This document shows, in pieces, positions 35,819-45,206 of a stretch of DNA of 64,000 bases. The stretch's first letter is position 1; each line of letters begins with the position of its first letter. Below the pieces are notes generated by a model. The model saw only the letters and a list, made by a program, of their open reading frames with translations, did no database searches and was not told the origin of the DNA. Source of the stretch: Paenibacillus pini JCM 16418 (GTDB lineage Bacteria > Bacillota > Bacilli > Paenibacillales > Paenibacillaceae); assembly GCF_000576305.1 (NCBI RefSeq), contig NZ_BAVZ01000003.1, forward strand, positions 186,001-250,000, read 5' to 3'. Made by a program: the position numbers and the translations under genes.

Positions 35819-36787
35819 TTATGCAGATTTCTTCCGATCGATTAAGACCGCGATGACAATAACAATCCCTTTGACAACCATTTGGTAAAAGGATGATACC
35901 CCAAGCAGATTAAGTCCGTTATTTAATGTGCCGATAATAAGCGCACCAATCAATGTTCCGACAATTCGTCCACGTCCACCGGATAAGCTCGTTCCGCCCA
36001 ATACAACCGCTGCGATCGCATCAAGTTCATATGAAGCACCAGCAGTAGGCTGAGCTGAATTCAATCTCGAAGTAAGAATGGCTCCAGCCAAGGCAGATAG
36101 TATACCTGCTAAAGAGTAGATCATGATTTTAACACGGTCGACTTTAATACCCGATACGATCGAAGCCTTCTCATTCCCCCCGATAGCGTACGTTTTACGG
36201 CCAAATGGCGTTTTATGCAGAATGACCCATAATACGATAAAGGTAATAACCATCGTTATTGCAGGAACCGGAATGCCTAATTCATAACCGCGACCAAACA
36301 GTTGAAACACCATACTGTCTCCAAGTCCAGTAATCGGATTACCATTCGTATATACCAGCGTGAGTCCACGGAAGATCGTCATAGTGGCAAGCGTAGCGAT
36401 AAAAGGAGCCATTTTTCCTTTGGTGATCATTAGTCCATTTACCATCCCCATGACACCACCGAGAACACAGCCAATAATAATGGCGATAATCGGGTCAAAG
36501 CCTGAGAGCATCATGTTTGCTACAAATGCACTAGATAACGCTAGAATTGAACCTACCGATAGATCTATACCACCTGTCAAAATAACAAACGTCATCCCAA
36601 AGGCAATCAATGCGTTAATTGAAACTTGACGCAATAAATTCAAAATATTAAGTGGGTCTAAAAAACTAGGATTTAATACCGATACAATAATAATAAGAAT
36701 AATCAGACCAAGAAGCGGGCCCAGCTTCTGCGTGATTTGAGATAACTGAAAGCCTTTTTTCGCATTTGTTCCATTCATCGTTGTCAT
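35819..36787 (-). CDS. rbsC: ribose ABC transporter permease
   Basis: 322 residues with about 10 membrane helices, BPD_transp_2 family. Recognisable blocks are FVILTGGIDLSVGSILALS (about 64-82), IATLATMTIFRGLTLVYTNG (about 133-152) and AAVVLGGTSLSGGRGRIVGT (about 258-277). It forms the membrane channel of the ribose importer with RbsA. One base separates it from rbsA and 16 from rbsB. Confidence 0.94.
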   Translation of the reverse strand: MTTMNGTNAKKGFQLSQITQKLGPLLGLIILIIIVSVLNPSFLDPLNILNLLRQVSINALIAFGMTFVILTGGIDLSVGSILALSSAFVANMMLSGFDPIIAIIIGCVLGGVMGMVNGLMITKGKMAPFIATLATMTIFRGLTLVYTNGNPITGLGDSMVFQLFGRGYELGIPVPAITMVITFIVLWVILHKTPFGRKTYAIGGNEKASIVSGIKVDRVKIMIYSLAGILSALAGAILTSRLNSAQPTAGASYELDAIAAVVLGGTSLSGGRGRIVGTLIGALIIGTLNNGLNLLGVSSFYQMVVKGIVIVIAVLIDRKKSA

Positions 36788-36788
36788 A

Positions 36789-38270
36789 TTACTGTCCTCC
36801 TGTAGCTAAAGTCATAATTTTCTCTTGGGTAGCTTCTGCTCTAGTTAATCCACCACTGATTGTACCTTCATGAACAACTAGAATTCGGTCGCTCATGCCC
36901 AGCACTTCCGGAAGCTCCGAGGAAACCATGATAATCGCTACTCCGCGGTCCGTAAGCTCATTCATTAATTCGTAGATTTCTCGTTTAGCACCAACATCGA
37001 CACCACGTGTTGGCTCGTCTAATATTAACAAGCTCGGACCAATGCCTACCCACTTGGCAATCACGACTTTCTGTTGATTCCCACCAGACAGATTGCCTAC
37101 GGCTGTTTCTCCAGATTGCGTTTTAATTTGCAACCTCTTAATTAGAAGGTCAACAAAATCGCTCTCTCTTTTGCTTGAGATTAGACCTTTGCTTGTAAAA
37201 CTGGACAAACTAGTAAGAACCATATTCTCTCGGATTGAGAAATCTAATACTAGACCCTCATCCTTACGATCTTCAGTTATGAACCCAATGCCAAGCTTTA
37301 CTGCATCATCTGGGGTACGAATATGTGCTTTCTTACCTCTAATCCAAACTTCACCGCTATCGAGATGATCTAGTCCAAATAATGCTCTCATGATTTCGGT
37401 TCGACCCGAGCCCATAAGACCAGAGAATCCGACGATTTCGCCAGAACGAACATTAAAATTCACTTTTTCGAAAAGACCTTTACGCGACGCATTCTTCACC
37501 TCAAGCACGACTTCCCCATCCACCTGATTTCTAAAGGGATATCGTTCTGTAAGTTCGCGTCCAACCATCTTCTTAACGACATCGTCAAAATTCGTATGGG
37601 GAATTTGTTGTGTATCAACGGTTCTCCCGTCGCGCATGACCGTAATTCGGTCACAGATCTCGAAGATCTCTTCCATCCGGTGAGAAATATAGACGATGGA
37701 TACACCTTCTTTTTTAAGAGAGGTAATGACTTCAAAGAGCTTATGAATCTCTCTTTCTGTTAGCGCTGCTGTTGGCTCGTCCATCACGATCACTTTGGCA
37801 TCAGTTAATAGAGCCTTCGCGATCTCAATCATCTGCTTCTCACCGACGGAGCATTCACCAGCTTCACGACTTAAGGGAATCGTTACCGCAAGTTTCGCGA
37901 ATTGCTTCTTTGCTAGCGTTTTCATTTCTTTCGTATCTAAAGTTCCCCACTTAGTTGTTAGTTCTTTGCCGATAAATAGGTTCTCAAGCACGGTCATATC
38001 TGGCCAAACATTTAACTCCTGATGGATAAAAGCGATACCCTTCTGCTCAGCTTCCTTAGGGTTTGCAAAATAGGTCTCTTGATCATCGATTATAATCGTT
38101 CCTTGATCTCTTGGATGAAGTCCGATTAGGATATTCATAAGTGTAGATTTACCTGCACCGTTCTCTCCCATCAAGGCATGAACCTCACCTTCACGGAGAT
38201 TGAAATTAACGCCGCTAAGCACTTGATTCGTACCGAAGGATTTATGAATGTCTGTCATCTCAATATGCAT
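36789..38270 (-). CDS. rbsA: ribose ABC transporter ATPase (tandem)
   Basis: 493 residues, two ABC domains in tandem as in all RbsA/MglA proteins. The first has Walker [10 protein letters not shown] (about 34-42), signature CSVGEKQM and Walker B VIVMDEP; the second has the degenerate P-loop GLMGSGRTE, signature LSGGNQQK and [12 protein letters not shown]. It powers ribose import. The gene sits between rbsD (15 bp) and rbsC. Confidence 0.95.
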   Translation of the reverse strand: MHIEMTDIHKSFGTNQVLSGVNFNLREGEVHALMGENGAGKSTLMNILIGLHPRDQGTIIIDDQETYFANPKEAEQKGIAFIHQELNVWPDMTVLENLFIGKELTTKWGTLDTKEMKTLAKKQFAKLAVTIPLSREAGECSVGEKQMIEIAKALLTDAKVIVMDEPTAALTEREIHKLFEVITSLKKEGVSIVYISHRMEEIFEICDRITVMRDGRTVDTQQIPHTNFDDVVKKMVGRELTERYPFRNQVDGEVVLEVKNASRKGLFEKVNFNVRSGEIVGFSGLMGSGRTEIMRALFGLDHLDSGEVWIRGKKAHIRTPDDAVKLGIGFITEDRKDEGLVLDFSIRENMVLTSLSSFTSKGLISSKRESDFVDLLIKRLQIKTQSGETAVGNLSGGNQQKVVIAKWVGIGPSLLILDEPTRGVDVGAKREIYELMNELTDRGVAIIMVSSELPEVLGMSDRILVVHEGTISGGLTRAEATQEKIMTLATGGQ

Positions 38271-38285
38271 GTGGGTTCCTCCTCT

Positions 38286-38684
38286 TTATCCAAAATAAAC
38301 ACCTGACTGTAAAATGCAGTTTGCATATGGCTTGGCCTCACCTGTTCTAATGATCGCCTTCGCGTACTGAGTCATTTTTTTAAATTGTTCATGTGTCAAC
38401 ATATCTATCGTACTTTCCTGAAAGGTTTCGTTAATATAATCTAATGTTTCCATGTTCTCTTGTTCTATTTCTTCCGCAACAATAACCTTCTCAATCACCA
38501 TATCCTCAGCAATGATGTCCACGACATCTTTGAAGCTAGGAACGCCAATTTTCAGTGCCAAATCAATTTTGGGAACGCCTTCAGGAATCGGGAGGCCTAC
38601 ATCGGCCACAACGATGTAATCAGTGTGACCTAGATCGGCAAGTATTTTAGCAATATGACTGTTGAGTATCCCGTGTTTCTTCAT
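38286..38684 (-). CDS. rbsD: D-ribose pyranase
   Basis: 132 residues, the usual RbsD length. It interconverts the pyranose and furanose forms of ribose so that RbsK can act. The N-terminal [22 protein letters not shown] stretch (shortened positions 1-22) carries catalytic His20, followed by [10 protein letters not shown], and the C-terminal [13 protein letters not shown] segment completes the active site of the decamer. One base separates it from rbsK. Confidence 0.95.
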   Translation of the reverse strand: MKKHGILNSHIAKILADLGHTDYIVVADVGLPIPEGVPKIDLALKIGVPSFKDVVDIIAEDMVIEKVIVAEEIEQENMETLDYINETFQESTIDMLTHEQFKKMTQYAKAIIRTGEAKPYANCILQSGVYFG

Positions 38685-38685
38685 C

Positions 38686-39564
38686 TTATAAGGTCGCCTT
38701 CACTTCCATTCGCATAGGCATACCACCTTGTGCTCCAAACTTCATTACTGAAAGAGAAGCGGCACGATTAGCAAACCTCAAACTTTCTTGCAGTAATTTA
38801 CCTTCTGCCAGCGCTACGGCAAAAGCCGCATTGAATGTATCTCCTGCGCCTGTCGTATCTAGCGCCTCAACCTTGTACGTTGGAACAACAACTTCTTTCT
38901 CGCCGTCAAAATAACGAACACCGTTACTGCCTTCCGTTATAAACAGCTTGTTCGGATACTTACGAAGGGATGCTGAGACCTCCGCGCCGTCAAACAAAAT
39001 TGCCGCTTCGTGCTCATTTGGAGTAATGTAAGCTGAATTCTCAATAATCTGGTTATCAATCTTCCGCGCAGGAGCGGGATTCAGTAATAAAGGAATTCCA
39101 TACTCCGCACATTTGTTACTCACATAAGCCACACTTTCTTCGGGTATTTCTTGCTGAATAAGGACCATATCCGAACCTTTAATGACGTCCAAAGCCCGTT
39201 CAATATAAGCAGGCGTAACTTCATCATTTGCAGCTTTCACTACAATGATGCTGTTATCATTCTCAGCTAAGATAATATGAGCAGTGCCACTCTCCATATG
39301 TGTAACCGGTTCCACATAGTCCGTATTAACGTTATTTAAGTTTAGATTCTTCAAAATCTCTTCGCCAAAAACATCATCACCAACTCGACCAATCATGGTT
39401 ACCTCAGCCCCTAAACGGGCCGCAGCAACAGCTTGGTTAGCTCCTTTGCCTCCAGGTAATGTCTTAAAGCTCTCACCAAGAACGGTTTCTCCCGCGCCTG
39501 GTCGTTTCGATGATGTTACAATAAAGTCCATTGAACAGCTTCCTACTACACAAATCTTAGCCAT
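38686..39564 (-). CDS. rbsK: ribokinase
   Basis: 292 residues of the PfkB carbohydrate kinase family. The N-terminal GSCSMDF and [16 protein letters not shown] motifs (about 38-53) and the C-terminal signature [18 protein letters not shown] (about 235-252) with the catalytic Asp in GAGD are intact. It phosphorylates ribose at O5. It overlaps the rbsR 3' end by 8 bases. Confidence 0.95.
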   Translation of the reverse strand: MAKICVVGSCSMDFIVTSSKRPGAGETVLGESFKTLPGGKGANQAVAAARLGAEVTMIGRVGDDVFGEEILKNLNLNNVNTDYVEPVTHMESGTAHIILAENDNSIIVVKAANDEVTPAYIERALDVIKGSDMVLIQQEIPEESVAYVSNKCAEYGIPLLLNPAPARKIDNQIIENSAYITPNEHEAAILFDGAEVSASLRKYPNKLFITEGSNGVRYFDGEKEVVVPTYKVEALDTTGAGDTFNAAFAVALAEGKLLQESLRFANRAASLSVMKFGAQGGMPMRMEVKATL

Positions 39565-40546
39565 GATGTTCCACCTTTCTCGTCGTATCCCGCTCGATGA
39601 AATGGACGGGGAATTGTATATTTCGATGTTCTACAAAGCCTTCTTGAATCAGTTTAATTAATAGACCTGCTGCTTGCCTTCCCATCTCATAGGCTGGTTG
39701 ATGAATCGTTGATAGCGAAGGAGATAATAATGCACTTAAGGGAATGTCATCAAACCCTATAATCTGTACATCATCCGGTACTCTCCTACCTAAGCGATGC
39801 GCTTCATGAAGTACTGCTGTAGCGACAATATCGTTGCTTGCAATGATTCCATCTGTATCTAGATGTTTGTCAAACAGCTCTTTCGCCCATAATTCTGCTT
39901 CAGCAAAAGAGAACGAAGTCGTTTGGATAACGTTATAGGATATCTTATTCTCTTCCAGAACTTCTAACGCTCCTTGAAATCGATCTTGAGCAGGCCTGAT
40001 ATGTACAGGTCCTTGCATAACGGTAATACGTTTACTACCACGGCTGATCATTTCTCGCGCGGCAATTCTTCCGCCTTCTCTTCCGTCAGAGTATACCGAT
40101 GGACTATCTGTAGAAGTGCGGTCTAGAAATACAACTGGTATTTTTAATTTCGAATACGTGTCCGAATTTGGATCGTTGGTGGATGATATTACACCTACAA
40201 CATTGTTTTGGATAAAGGTCTGAATGTATTCCTGTTCCTTACGATGATTCTCGTCACTGTTGCCAAATATGATTCGGAAATCATTCTTCTGCATCTCATC
40301 CTCTACTCCGCGCGCTAACTGCGGGAAATATGGATTCGTAATGTCAGGTAACAGTAACCCGATTAATCGGGACTTGCGTTTATATAAAGACCGCGCAACT
40401 TCATTAGGCGTATAATTCAATTGTTTGACTGCTGCTTCAACCTTGTGCCGAGTATCCGCATGAACATAACCTGTCTTATTAATCACCCTCGAAACCGTTG
40501 CTACGGATACACATGCTAGTTTTGCTACATCTCTAATCGTTGCCAT
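39557..40546 (-). CDS. rbsR: LacI-family ribose operon repressor
   Basis: 329 residues. An N-terminal LacI HTH (TIRDVAKLACVSVATVSRVI, about 3-22) with hinge (YTPNEVARSLYKRKSRLIG) is followed by a ribose-binding-protein-like effector domain with the IIGFDDIPLSALLSPSLSTI block. It is the first gene of the operon and controls itself. The palindromic operator at 40593-40604 lies just upstream. Confidence 0.92.
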   Translation of the reverse strand: MATIRDVAKLACVSVATVSRVINKTGYVHADTRHKVEAAVKQLNYTPNEVARSLYKRKSRLIGLLLPDITNPYFPQLARGVEDEMQKNDFRIIFGNSDENHRKEQEYIQTFIQNNVVGVISSTNDPNSDTYSKLKIPVVFLDRTSTDSPSVYSDGREGGRIAAREMISRGSKRITVMQGPVHIRPAQDRFQGALEVLEENKISYNVIQTTSFSFAEAELWAKELFDKHLDTDGIIASNDIVATAVLHEAHRLGRRVPDDVQIIGFDDIPLSALLSPSLSTIHQPAYEMGRQAAGLLIKLIQEGFVEHRNIQFPVHFIERDTTRKVEHHG

Positions 40547-40592
40547 ATCTATTCACCTCATGAATGTAACCAGCAAGTGATGTGTAATTTGT

Positions 40593-40604
40593 GTAACCGG
40601 TTAC
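40593..40604. promoter_or_regulatory. RbsR operator
   Basis: GTAACCGGTTAC is a perfect 12-bp palindrome with the central CG typical of LacI-family operators. It lies just downstream of the predicted -10 box of the rbs promoter, in position to block transcription. Confidence 0.8.
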
Positions 40605-40611
40605 AGTTACT

Positions 40612-40640
40612 AAATTATCACATATCTTTTCTTTTGACAA
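40612..40640 (-). promoter_or_regulatory. rbs operon promoter
   Basis: Minus strand TTGTCA, 17-base spacer, TAATTT. The RbsR operator follows at about the transcription start. On the opposite strand a TTGACA (40634-40639) with AATACT 16 bases later could serve the divergent merR-type gene. Confidence 0.6.
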
Positions 40641-40721
40641 ATGATTTATACTGTTAATACTTTACAGCTGCATTTGCACTAATTGCCGTTTTCTATAAGA
40701 CTCGAAGAAAGGATGCTGAGC

Positions 40722-41129
40722 ATGGAAGGATATTTACGTGGGCAAATCGCAGACATGACCAATTTAAATATTGAAACCTTACGATATTATGAGAATTATG
40801 GACTGATTCCTTCCCCACTGCGTACAGAATCTGGCTATCGTTTGTATTCAGAAGACGTTTTGATACGGTTAGCCTTCATTAAGAATGCTAAGTCATGTGG
40901 GTTCACACTTAAAGAAATTAAGAAAGCTATAACGAAATCCGTAGATAGCTCCATTCACATCGCTGATTTCCTTCATGTAATTGAGAGGAAGATCGAAAGT
41001 ATTAACATTGAAATTGCTAATAGAGAGAAGACTAAGTCCCAATTATTGAATCTGAAATCCAATCTTCAGTCGGAGAATAAAGATCCGGGTATACAAGAGG
41101 TTCTTCAAGCTCTTAACATGAATTCATGA
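40722..41129 (+). CDS. MerR-family transcriptional regulator
   Basis: 135 residues from ATG 40722 (AAGGATG upstream; an ATG at 40713 touches the ribosome site). The N-terminal MerR domain reads GQIADMTNLNIETLRYYENY (about 6-25), GLIP and SGYRLYSEDVLIRLAFI. A coiled-coil dimerisation helix follows (about 82-115), and the short C-terminus has no cysteine pair, so it is probably not a metal sensor of the MerR/CueR type. It lies 64 bp upstream of the esterase gene and the intervening promoter has a MerR-type long spacer, so it probably activates that gene. Confidence 0.87.
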   Translation: MEGYLRGQIADMTNLNIETLRYYENYGLIPSPLRTESGYRLYSEDVLIRLAFIKNAKSCGFTLKEIKKAITKSVDSSIHIADFLHVIERKIESINIEIANREKTKSQLLNLKSNLQSENKDPGIQEVLQALNMNS

Positions 41130-41130
41130 C

Positions 41131-41162
41131 TTGACCTTGTACCCTACTACAGGTTCTACACT
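41131..41162 (+). promoter_or_regulatory. MerR-type promoter with 20-bp spacer
   Basis: TTGACC (41131-41136) and TACACT (41157-41162) are separated by 20 bases. The spacer carries the interrupted dyad ACCT-N13-AGGT. MerR-family activators act on such overlong spacers by twisting DNA. It lies between the merR gene stop and the esterase gene. Confidence 0.6.
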
Positions 41163-41193
41163 AATTGTATTAAACCATGTAGGGGGAATCACA

Positions 41194-42138
41194 ATGCAAC
41201 ACAGTTCTAGTATTGAACAGCTCAGCACGATTAAAGCTTTTTTAAAACAAACAAATAATAACATAGGCAAATCGGTAGAAGAACTCCGAAACGAAATGGT
41301 TCAAGCTTCAGCCAAACTGCCTAAACTGCCTAATGTTGTATTTCAGAAGATCGAAATCGGGCCTATAAACGGAGAATGGGTAACAGCTGGTGATCTTGTA
41401 ACGGAGAAAGAAGATGAACAGCAAGTCATTTTATATTTTCACGGGGGAGGATTCTTTACAGGTAGCTGCGAAATATATCGTGATCTAGCAGCAAGAATAG
41501 CTCAGTCCAGTGGTGTGAGGGTACTAACGTTAGAATATCGCCTTGCACCTGAATTTTTGTATCCAACTGCGAACGAGGATTGCCTATTCGCCTATCACTG
41601 GTTATTAGAAAACGGATATTCAGCTCATAACATTGTGTTTGGCGGTGACTCGGTTGGGGCTAGTCTTGCTCTAATGACCCTTCTCTCTTTACGAGATGCT
41701 GACGAAGTATTACCTGCAGGTGCTTTTCTGATATCACCACACACTGATCTTGTGCATTTAGACGGAGAATCGTATATCACAAGAGCTGAACTTGATCCTA
41801 CGGGGAGTTTAGCGTATAACCAAAGAATACGAAATACTTATTTAGGATTAGGAAATAAACAGCTAGACGAATATCCGGCTATTCTATCCCCGCTTAGGAT
41901 GGATTTAAGAGGCTTACCTAGTATACTCATCCAAGTAGGTGATCAAGAGGTTTTATTAAGCGATGCTGTCCGATTCACTGAGCGTGCGAGAGCGGCAGGT
42001 GCCCCAGTCTTACTCGAAGTTTGGGAACAAATGTGGAGTGTTTTTCACTTGCTTGCCTATATGTTACCTGAAGCTGAACAAGCGATTAATAACATAGGCC
42101 AGTACGTACGAACCCTTTTAACCAGGTCACAGTCTTAG
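41194..42138 (+). CDS. alpha/beta hydrolase, HSL/acetyl-esterase type
   Basis: 314 residues from ATG 41194 (AGGGGGA upstream). The hormone-sensitive-lipase family oxyanion motif HGGGFFTGS (about 95-103), the nucleophile elbow GGDSVGASLAL (about 164-174), the acid in VGDQEVLLSD (about 259-268) and a catalytic-His candidate in WSVFHLL (about 288-294) are all in place. Cytoplasmic carboxylesterase; natural substrate unknown. Probably under the adjacent MerR regulator. Its end overlaps the convergent YolD gene by 4 bases. Confidence 0.9.
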   Translation: MQHSSSIEQLSTIKAFLKQTNNNIGKSVEELRNEMVQASAKLPKLPNVVFQKIEIGPINGEWVTAGDLVTEKEDEQQVILYFHGGGFFTGSCEIYRDLAARIAQSSGVRVLTLEYRLAPEFLYPTANEDCLFAYHWLLENGYSAHNIVFGGDSVGASLALMTLLSLRDADEVLPAGAFLISPHTDLVHLDGESYITRAELDPTGSLAYNQRIRNTYLGLGNKQLDEYPAILSPLRMDLRGLPSILIQVGDQEVLLSDAVRFTERARAAGAPVLLEVWEQMWSVFHLLAYMLPEAEQAINNIGQYVRTLLTRSQS

Positions 42139-42386
42139 TCTCTAGGGTAGTCTACGCGCATAATATCCATGAAAGGAACTTTAGTCATATCTTCAGACCC
42201 TTGTACATGTATTTTACCGGTACGGGAATCCATCAATATAATTTGGCCACGAACGGGTTCTTCTTTACCCCATACTGTGAGCAAAATCTCTGCATTTTCC
42301 TGTTTCGCTTCATTTAACTGGTTACCGATTTCCTCAAGAACAAACTCATCACGTGTCGGGCGTTTCGCCACTTTTGCTTTAGCCAT
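42135..42386 (-). CDS. YolD-like family protein
   Basis: 83 residues; ATG behind GGAGG. The YolD core is plain: LTVWGKEEPVRGQIILMDSR (about 41-60), KIHV, then VPFMDIMRVDY. YolD-type proteins are small Sm/barrel-like proteins often found with Y-family DNA polymerase genes of the UvrX kind; no polymerase gene is adjacent here. Function not established. Confidence 0.88.
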   Translation of the reverse strand: MAKAKVAKRPTRDEFVLEEIGNQLNEAKQENAEILLTVWGKEEPVRGQIILMDSRTGKIHVQGSEDMTKVPFMDIMRVDYPRD

Positions 42387-42498
42387 GTTAAAACCTCCAA
42401 TTTTTTAAACGACAATCTTGATCATAACCTATTTCAGTCTATTTTTCGAGCTAAATACCAAATTAGTACACATCCAATTTCAGTTAGGAGCATGAATT

Positions 42499-43470
42499 AT
42501 GAACAAAAGAATGCTGGGATCATTAGAAGTTTCTGCCTTAGGTCTAGGTTGTATGGGCATGTCACCACAATATTATGGAGCGCGAGACGAGAATGAATCG
42601 CTACAAACGCTACATTATGCACTAGATCATGGTGTCACTTTCTGGGATACCGCCAACGTATATGGTCGTGGTCATAATGAAGAATTGCTTGCTCAAGTTC
42701 TGAAAGAGAGACGTGAAGAAGTCGTACTTGCGACCAAATTCGGACTTGTTCAAAAGGATGGTGGTGTCGGGGTTAACGGAACACCTAACTATGTTAAATC
42801 TTCTTGTGAAGCCAGTCTGAAACGACTCGGCGTAGATCATATTGATCTGTACTACCTCCACCGTGTAGATCAGGACACACCTATTGAAGAGACCGTTGGC
42901 GCTATGGCTGACCTAGTTAAAGAAGGTAAAATAAGACATATCGGACTTTCGGAAGTTTCCGGAGAGACGCTAAGTAAGGCTTTTAACGTTCATTCCATTA
43001 CAGCTGTACAATCGGAATATTCACTTTGGAGCCGTGATATTGAAGAAAGCACTTTTCCTGCATGTCGTGAGCTAGGCGTAGGAATTGTACCCTATAGCCC
43101 ACTTGGTCGTGGATTCCTAACAGGTGAGATTCGCAAATTTGAAGATTTTGCAGCAGATGATTACCGAAGAGGACTTCCACGCTTTCAAGGTGAGAATTTT
43201 CAAGTGAACCTAGACATCGTAAGCGAACTAGAACGCATGGCGCAGGATAAAGGTGTCAAGGCAGCTCAACTCGCTCTAGCATGGGTGCTGGCACAAGGTG
43301 AAGATATCGTTCCTATTCCTGGTACTAGTCGCAGAGCAAATTTAAAGACGAATATTGAAGCTGCTAACATCATCCTCTCGCCACATGAGCTTAACGAACT
43401 AAATACGCTGGCAAGTAAAATAAAAGGCACACGCTATAGTGAACAGTCTATGAGAATGACCAATCTATAA
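42499..43470 (+). CDS. aldo/keto reductase
   Basis: 323 residues; ATG behind TTAGGAG. TIM-barrel AKR with the catalytic tetrad: Asp (FWDTANVYG), Tyr in the same motif, Lys in LATKFGL and His in LYYLHRVD. The NADPH-binding end is [13 protein letters not shown] (about 274-286). It matches the AKR13/YhdN-like group of general aldehyde reductases. Monocistronic, ending at a terminator at 43502. Confidence 0.93.
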   Translation: MNKRMLGSLEVSALGLGCMGMSPQYYGARDENESLQTLHYALDHGVTFWDTANVYGRGHNEELLAQVLKERREEVVLATKFGLVQKDGGVGVNGTPNYVKSSCEASLKRLGVDHIDLYYLHRVDQDTPIEETVGAMADLVKEGKIRHIGLSEVSGETLSKAFNVHSITAVQSEYSLWSRDIEESTFPACRELGVGIVPYSPLGRGFLTGEIRKFEDFAADDYRRGLPRFQGENFQVNLDIVSELERMAQDKGVKAAQLALAWVLAQGEDIVPIPGTSRRANLKTNIEAANIILSPHELNELNTLASKIKGTRYSEQSMRMTNL

Positions 43471-43501
43471 CTCAACGGTAAATGTAATACCCTTAAATTG
43501 T

Positions 43502-43543
43502 AAAGGAAACCCACATTCTCATCGAGAGTGCGGGTTCCTTTTT
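43502..43543 (+). terminator. intrinsic terminator of the aldo/keto reductase gene
   Basis: AAAGGAAACCC.CA..CTC pairs with GAG.GTG.GGGTTCCTTT and is followed by a T-run. It starts 32 bases after the stop codon. Confidence 0.88.
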
Positions 43544-43689
43544 ACATTACATAGACATGAACTCTTTGAATGTATATTTTTTACAATCCATATTTTACAA
43601 AACTAGTGATCTATTATGAGCTTACGTTAACATTGCATTGATACTATACTAGTTAGTCACATAAGAGATCGAAGGGAGAATATATAACA

Positions 43690-45030
43690 TTGAATAAGAA
43701 ATGGCTTATCAGCGCGACAGCAACACTTACACTTTCGCTTGGGGCAGGAAGTGTATCCGCTGCCTCGGTTAATGGAACTCCTACATATGAAAATTGGGAT
43801 GAATTCCGCTCCAGCGTGGTATTAACTGAAAAACCGGTTCAAACAGGTACATATAAGCTAAATGCTGCTGATCTAGCAAAAGGAATCAAAATGGGTGTCG
43901 GCTCTTCGCTTACACATATTCCAGGAGATCCAGACAATGTATTCTACTCAACAGCCGACCGTGGACCTAATGGTCAAATTGATGTAAAGGGTAAAACGCT
44001 CCGTACGTTTCCTGTTGCAGATTACACACCTACAATTTATAAAATTCAAATAACGAATGGAGAAATTAAAATTCTCGATAAGTTCCCTTTGAAAGTGAAC
44101 GGTGTCAATCCAACTACGGGTACATCCAACATTACGGGACTTCCGAACATCAAAGGCCGCGATGAGGCACCTTATGATGCAGCGGGTTCCAAAGAACTAG
44201 CATATGACCCATATGGTTTAGATATTGAAGGAATCGCATATAACGTGAAAGACGATTCGTTCTGGATTTCAGATGAATATGGCCCGTCTATTGTTCATGT
44301 GAAACGTGATGGAACGATTATTGAACGTATTGTACCTAAAGGCTGGGCTACTCAAGTATCCACACCACTTGTACCTGCTCGTGAAGTCCTTCCAGCGGTG
44401 TATAATAAGCTACGCCAAAACCGCGGAGCAGAGGCCATAGGCATAACGCCTGACGGAAAGTATATGTTCATGGCTATGCAGAATGCTCTACGTAATCCCG
44501 ACAAAGCGATGGATAACTCTCGCCAAGTACGTATTATCAAGTTTGACCTAGAGACACTTACACCAGTTGCTGAATATGCGTATCTCTTAGAAGATGCTAA
44601 ACAATTCAAGAAATTGGTTCAAGGCGACATCGTCATCTCCGATATGGTTGCAATCAATGAGCACACGCTTCTTATTGATGAACGAGATAAATTCGCAGGT
44701 GATCAAGCGCAGTTAAAGCGCATTTACTCGATCGACCTATCCGATGCAACGAACATTCTTGGTAAGTACGATGATGCAACCGCTGCCGGTAAAACAATTG
44801 AGCAAATGTCAACTGCGGATCTGAAGAAAAATAACATCTTACCTCCAACTAAACGTACTGTACTTGATTCAGTAGAGTTTAAATATCCGTATGAGAAAAT
44901 CGAAGGCGTATCGCTTATCAACGGTAATACGTTAGTTATCGTAAATGACAACGACTTCGGTATTGATAGCACATCTCCTGAGAACGGTACGGAGCTGTGG
45001 ACCTTTAAATTGCCTTATTCAATTAAATAA
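43690..45030 (+). CDS. secreted esterase-like phytase-family protein
   Basis: 446 residues with a TTG start; the GAAGGGAG site is about 12 bases upstream, rather far. A Sec signal peptide ends near VSAAS (about residue 25). The body is a beta-propeller-like domain with repeated D-G and E-D motifs (TADRGPNGQIDVKG, DEYGPSIVHVKRDG, AIGITPDGKYMF, VNDNDFGIDSTSPENGT) of the esterase-like-activity-of-phytase family (PF13449). Extracellular; it probably acts on phosphate or other esters, but the substrate is not determined. Monocistronic, with a terminator at 45092. Confidence 0.85.
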   Translation: MNKKWLISATATLTLSLGAGSVSAASVNGTPTYENWDEFRSSVVLTEKPVQTGTYKLNAADLAKGIKMGVGSSLTHIPGDPDNVFYSTADRGPNGQIDVKGKTLRTFPVADYTPTIYKIQITNGEIKILDKFPLKVNGVNPTTGTSNITGLPNIKGRDEAPYDAAGSKELAYDPYGLDIEGIAYNVKDDSFWISDEYGPSIVHVKRDGTIIERIVPKGWATQVSTPLVPAREVLPAVYNKLRQNRGAEAIGITPDGKYMFMAMQNALRNPDKAMDNSRQVRIIKFDLETLTPVAEYAYLLEDAKQFKKLVQGDIVISDMVAINEHTLLIDERDKFAGDQAQLKRIYSIDLSDATNILGKYDDATAAGKTIEQMSTADLKKNNILPPTKRTVLDSVEFKYPYEKIEGVSLINGNTLVIVNDNDFGIDSTSPENGTELWTFKLPYSIK

Positions 45031-45091
45031 TAGCTATACGCAAAAGAAAAATTAACGCGTAAACTTTAATTTTTTCTAAAAATACACAAAG

Positions 45092-45150
45092 AGATCGCTC
45101 TATTTGGAAATGGAATTACTACTACCATTCCTAATGAAGCGATCTTTTTG
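45092..45150 (+). terminator. intrinsic terminator of the phytase-like gene
   Basis: AGATCGCT and AGCGATCT pair, extended by ATT..GGAATGG pairs in the inner arm, followed by TTTTTGATTTTTG. Confidence 0.75.
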
Positions 45151-45206
45151 ATTTTTGCTCATACGTAGTGCGATCTCAGAGAAATAATTAATTGATTGTA
45201 TCGTAC

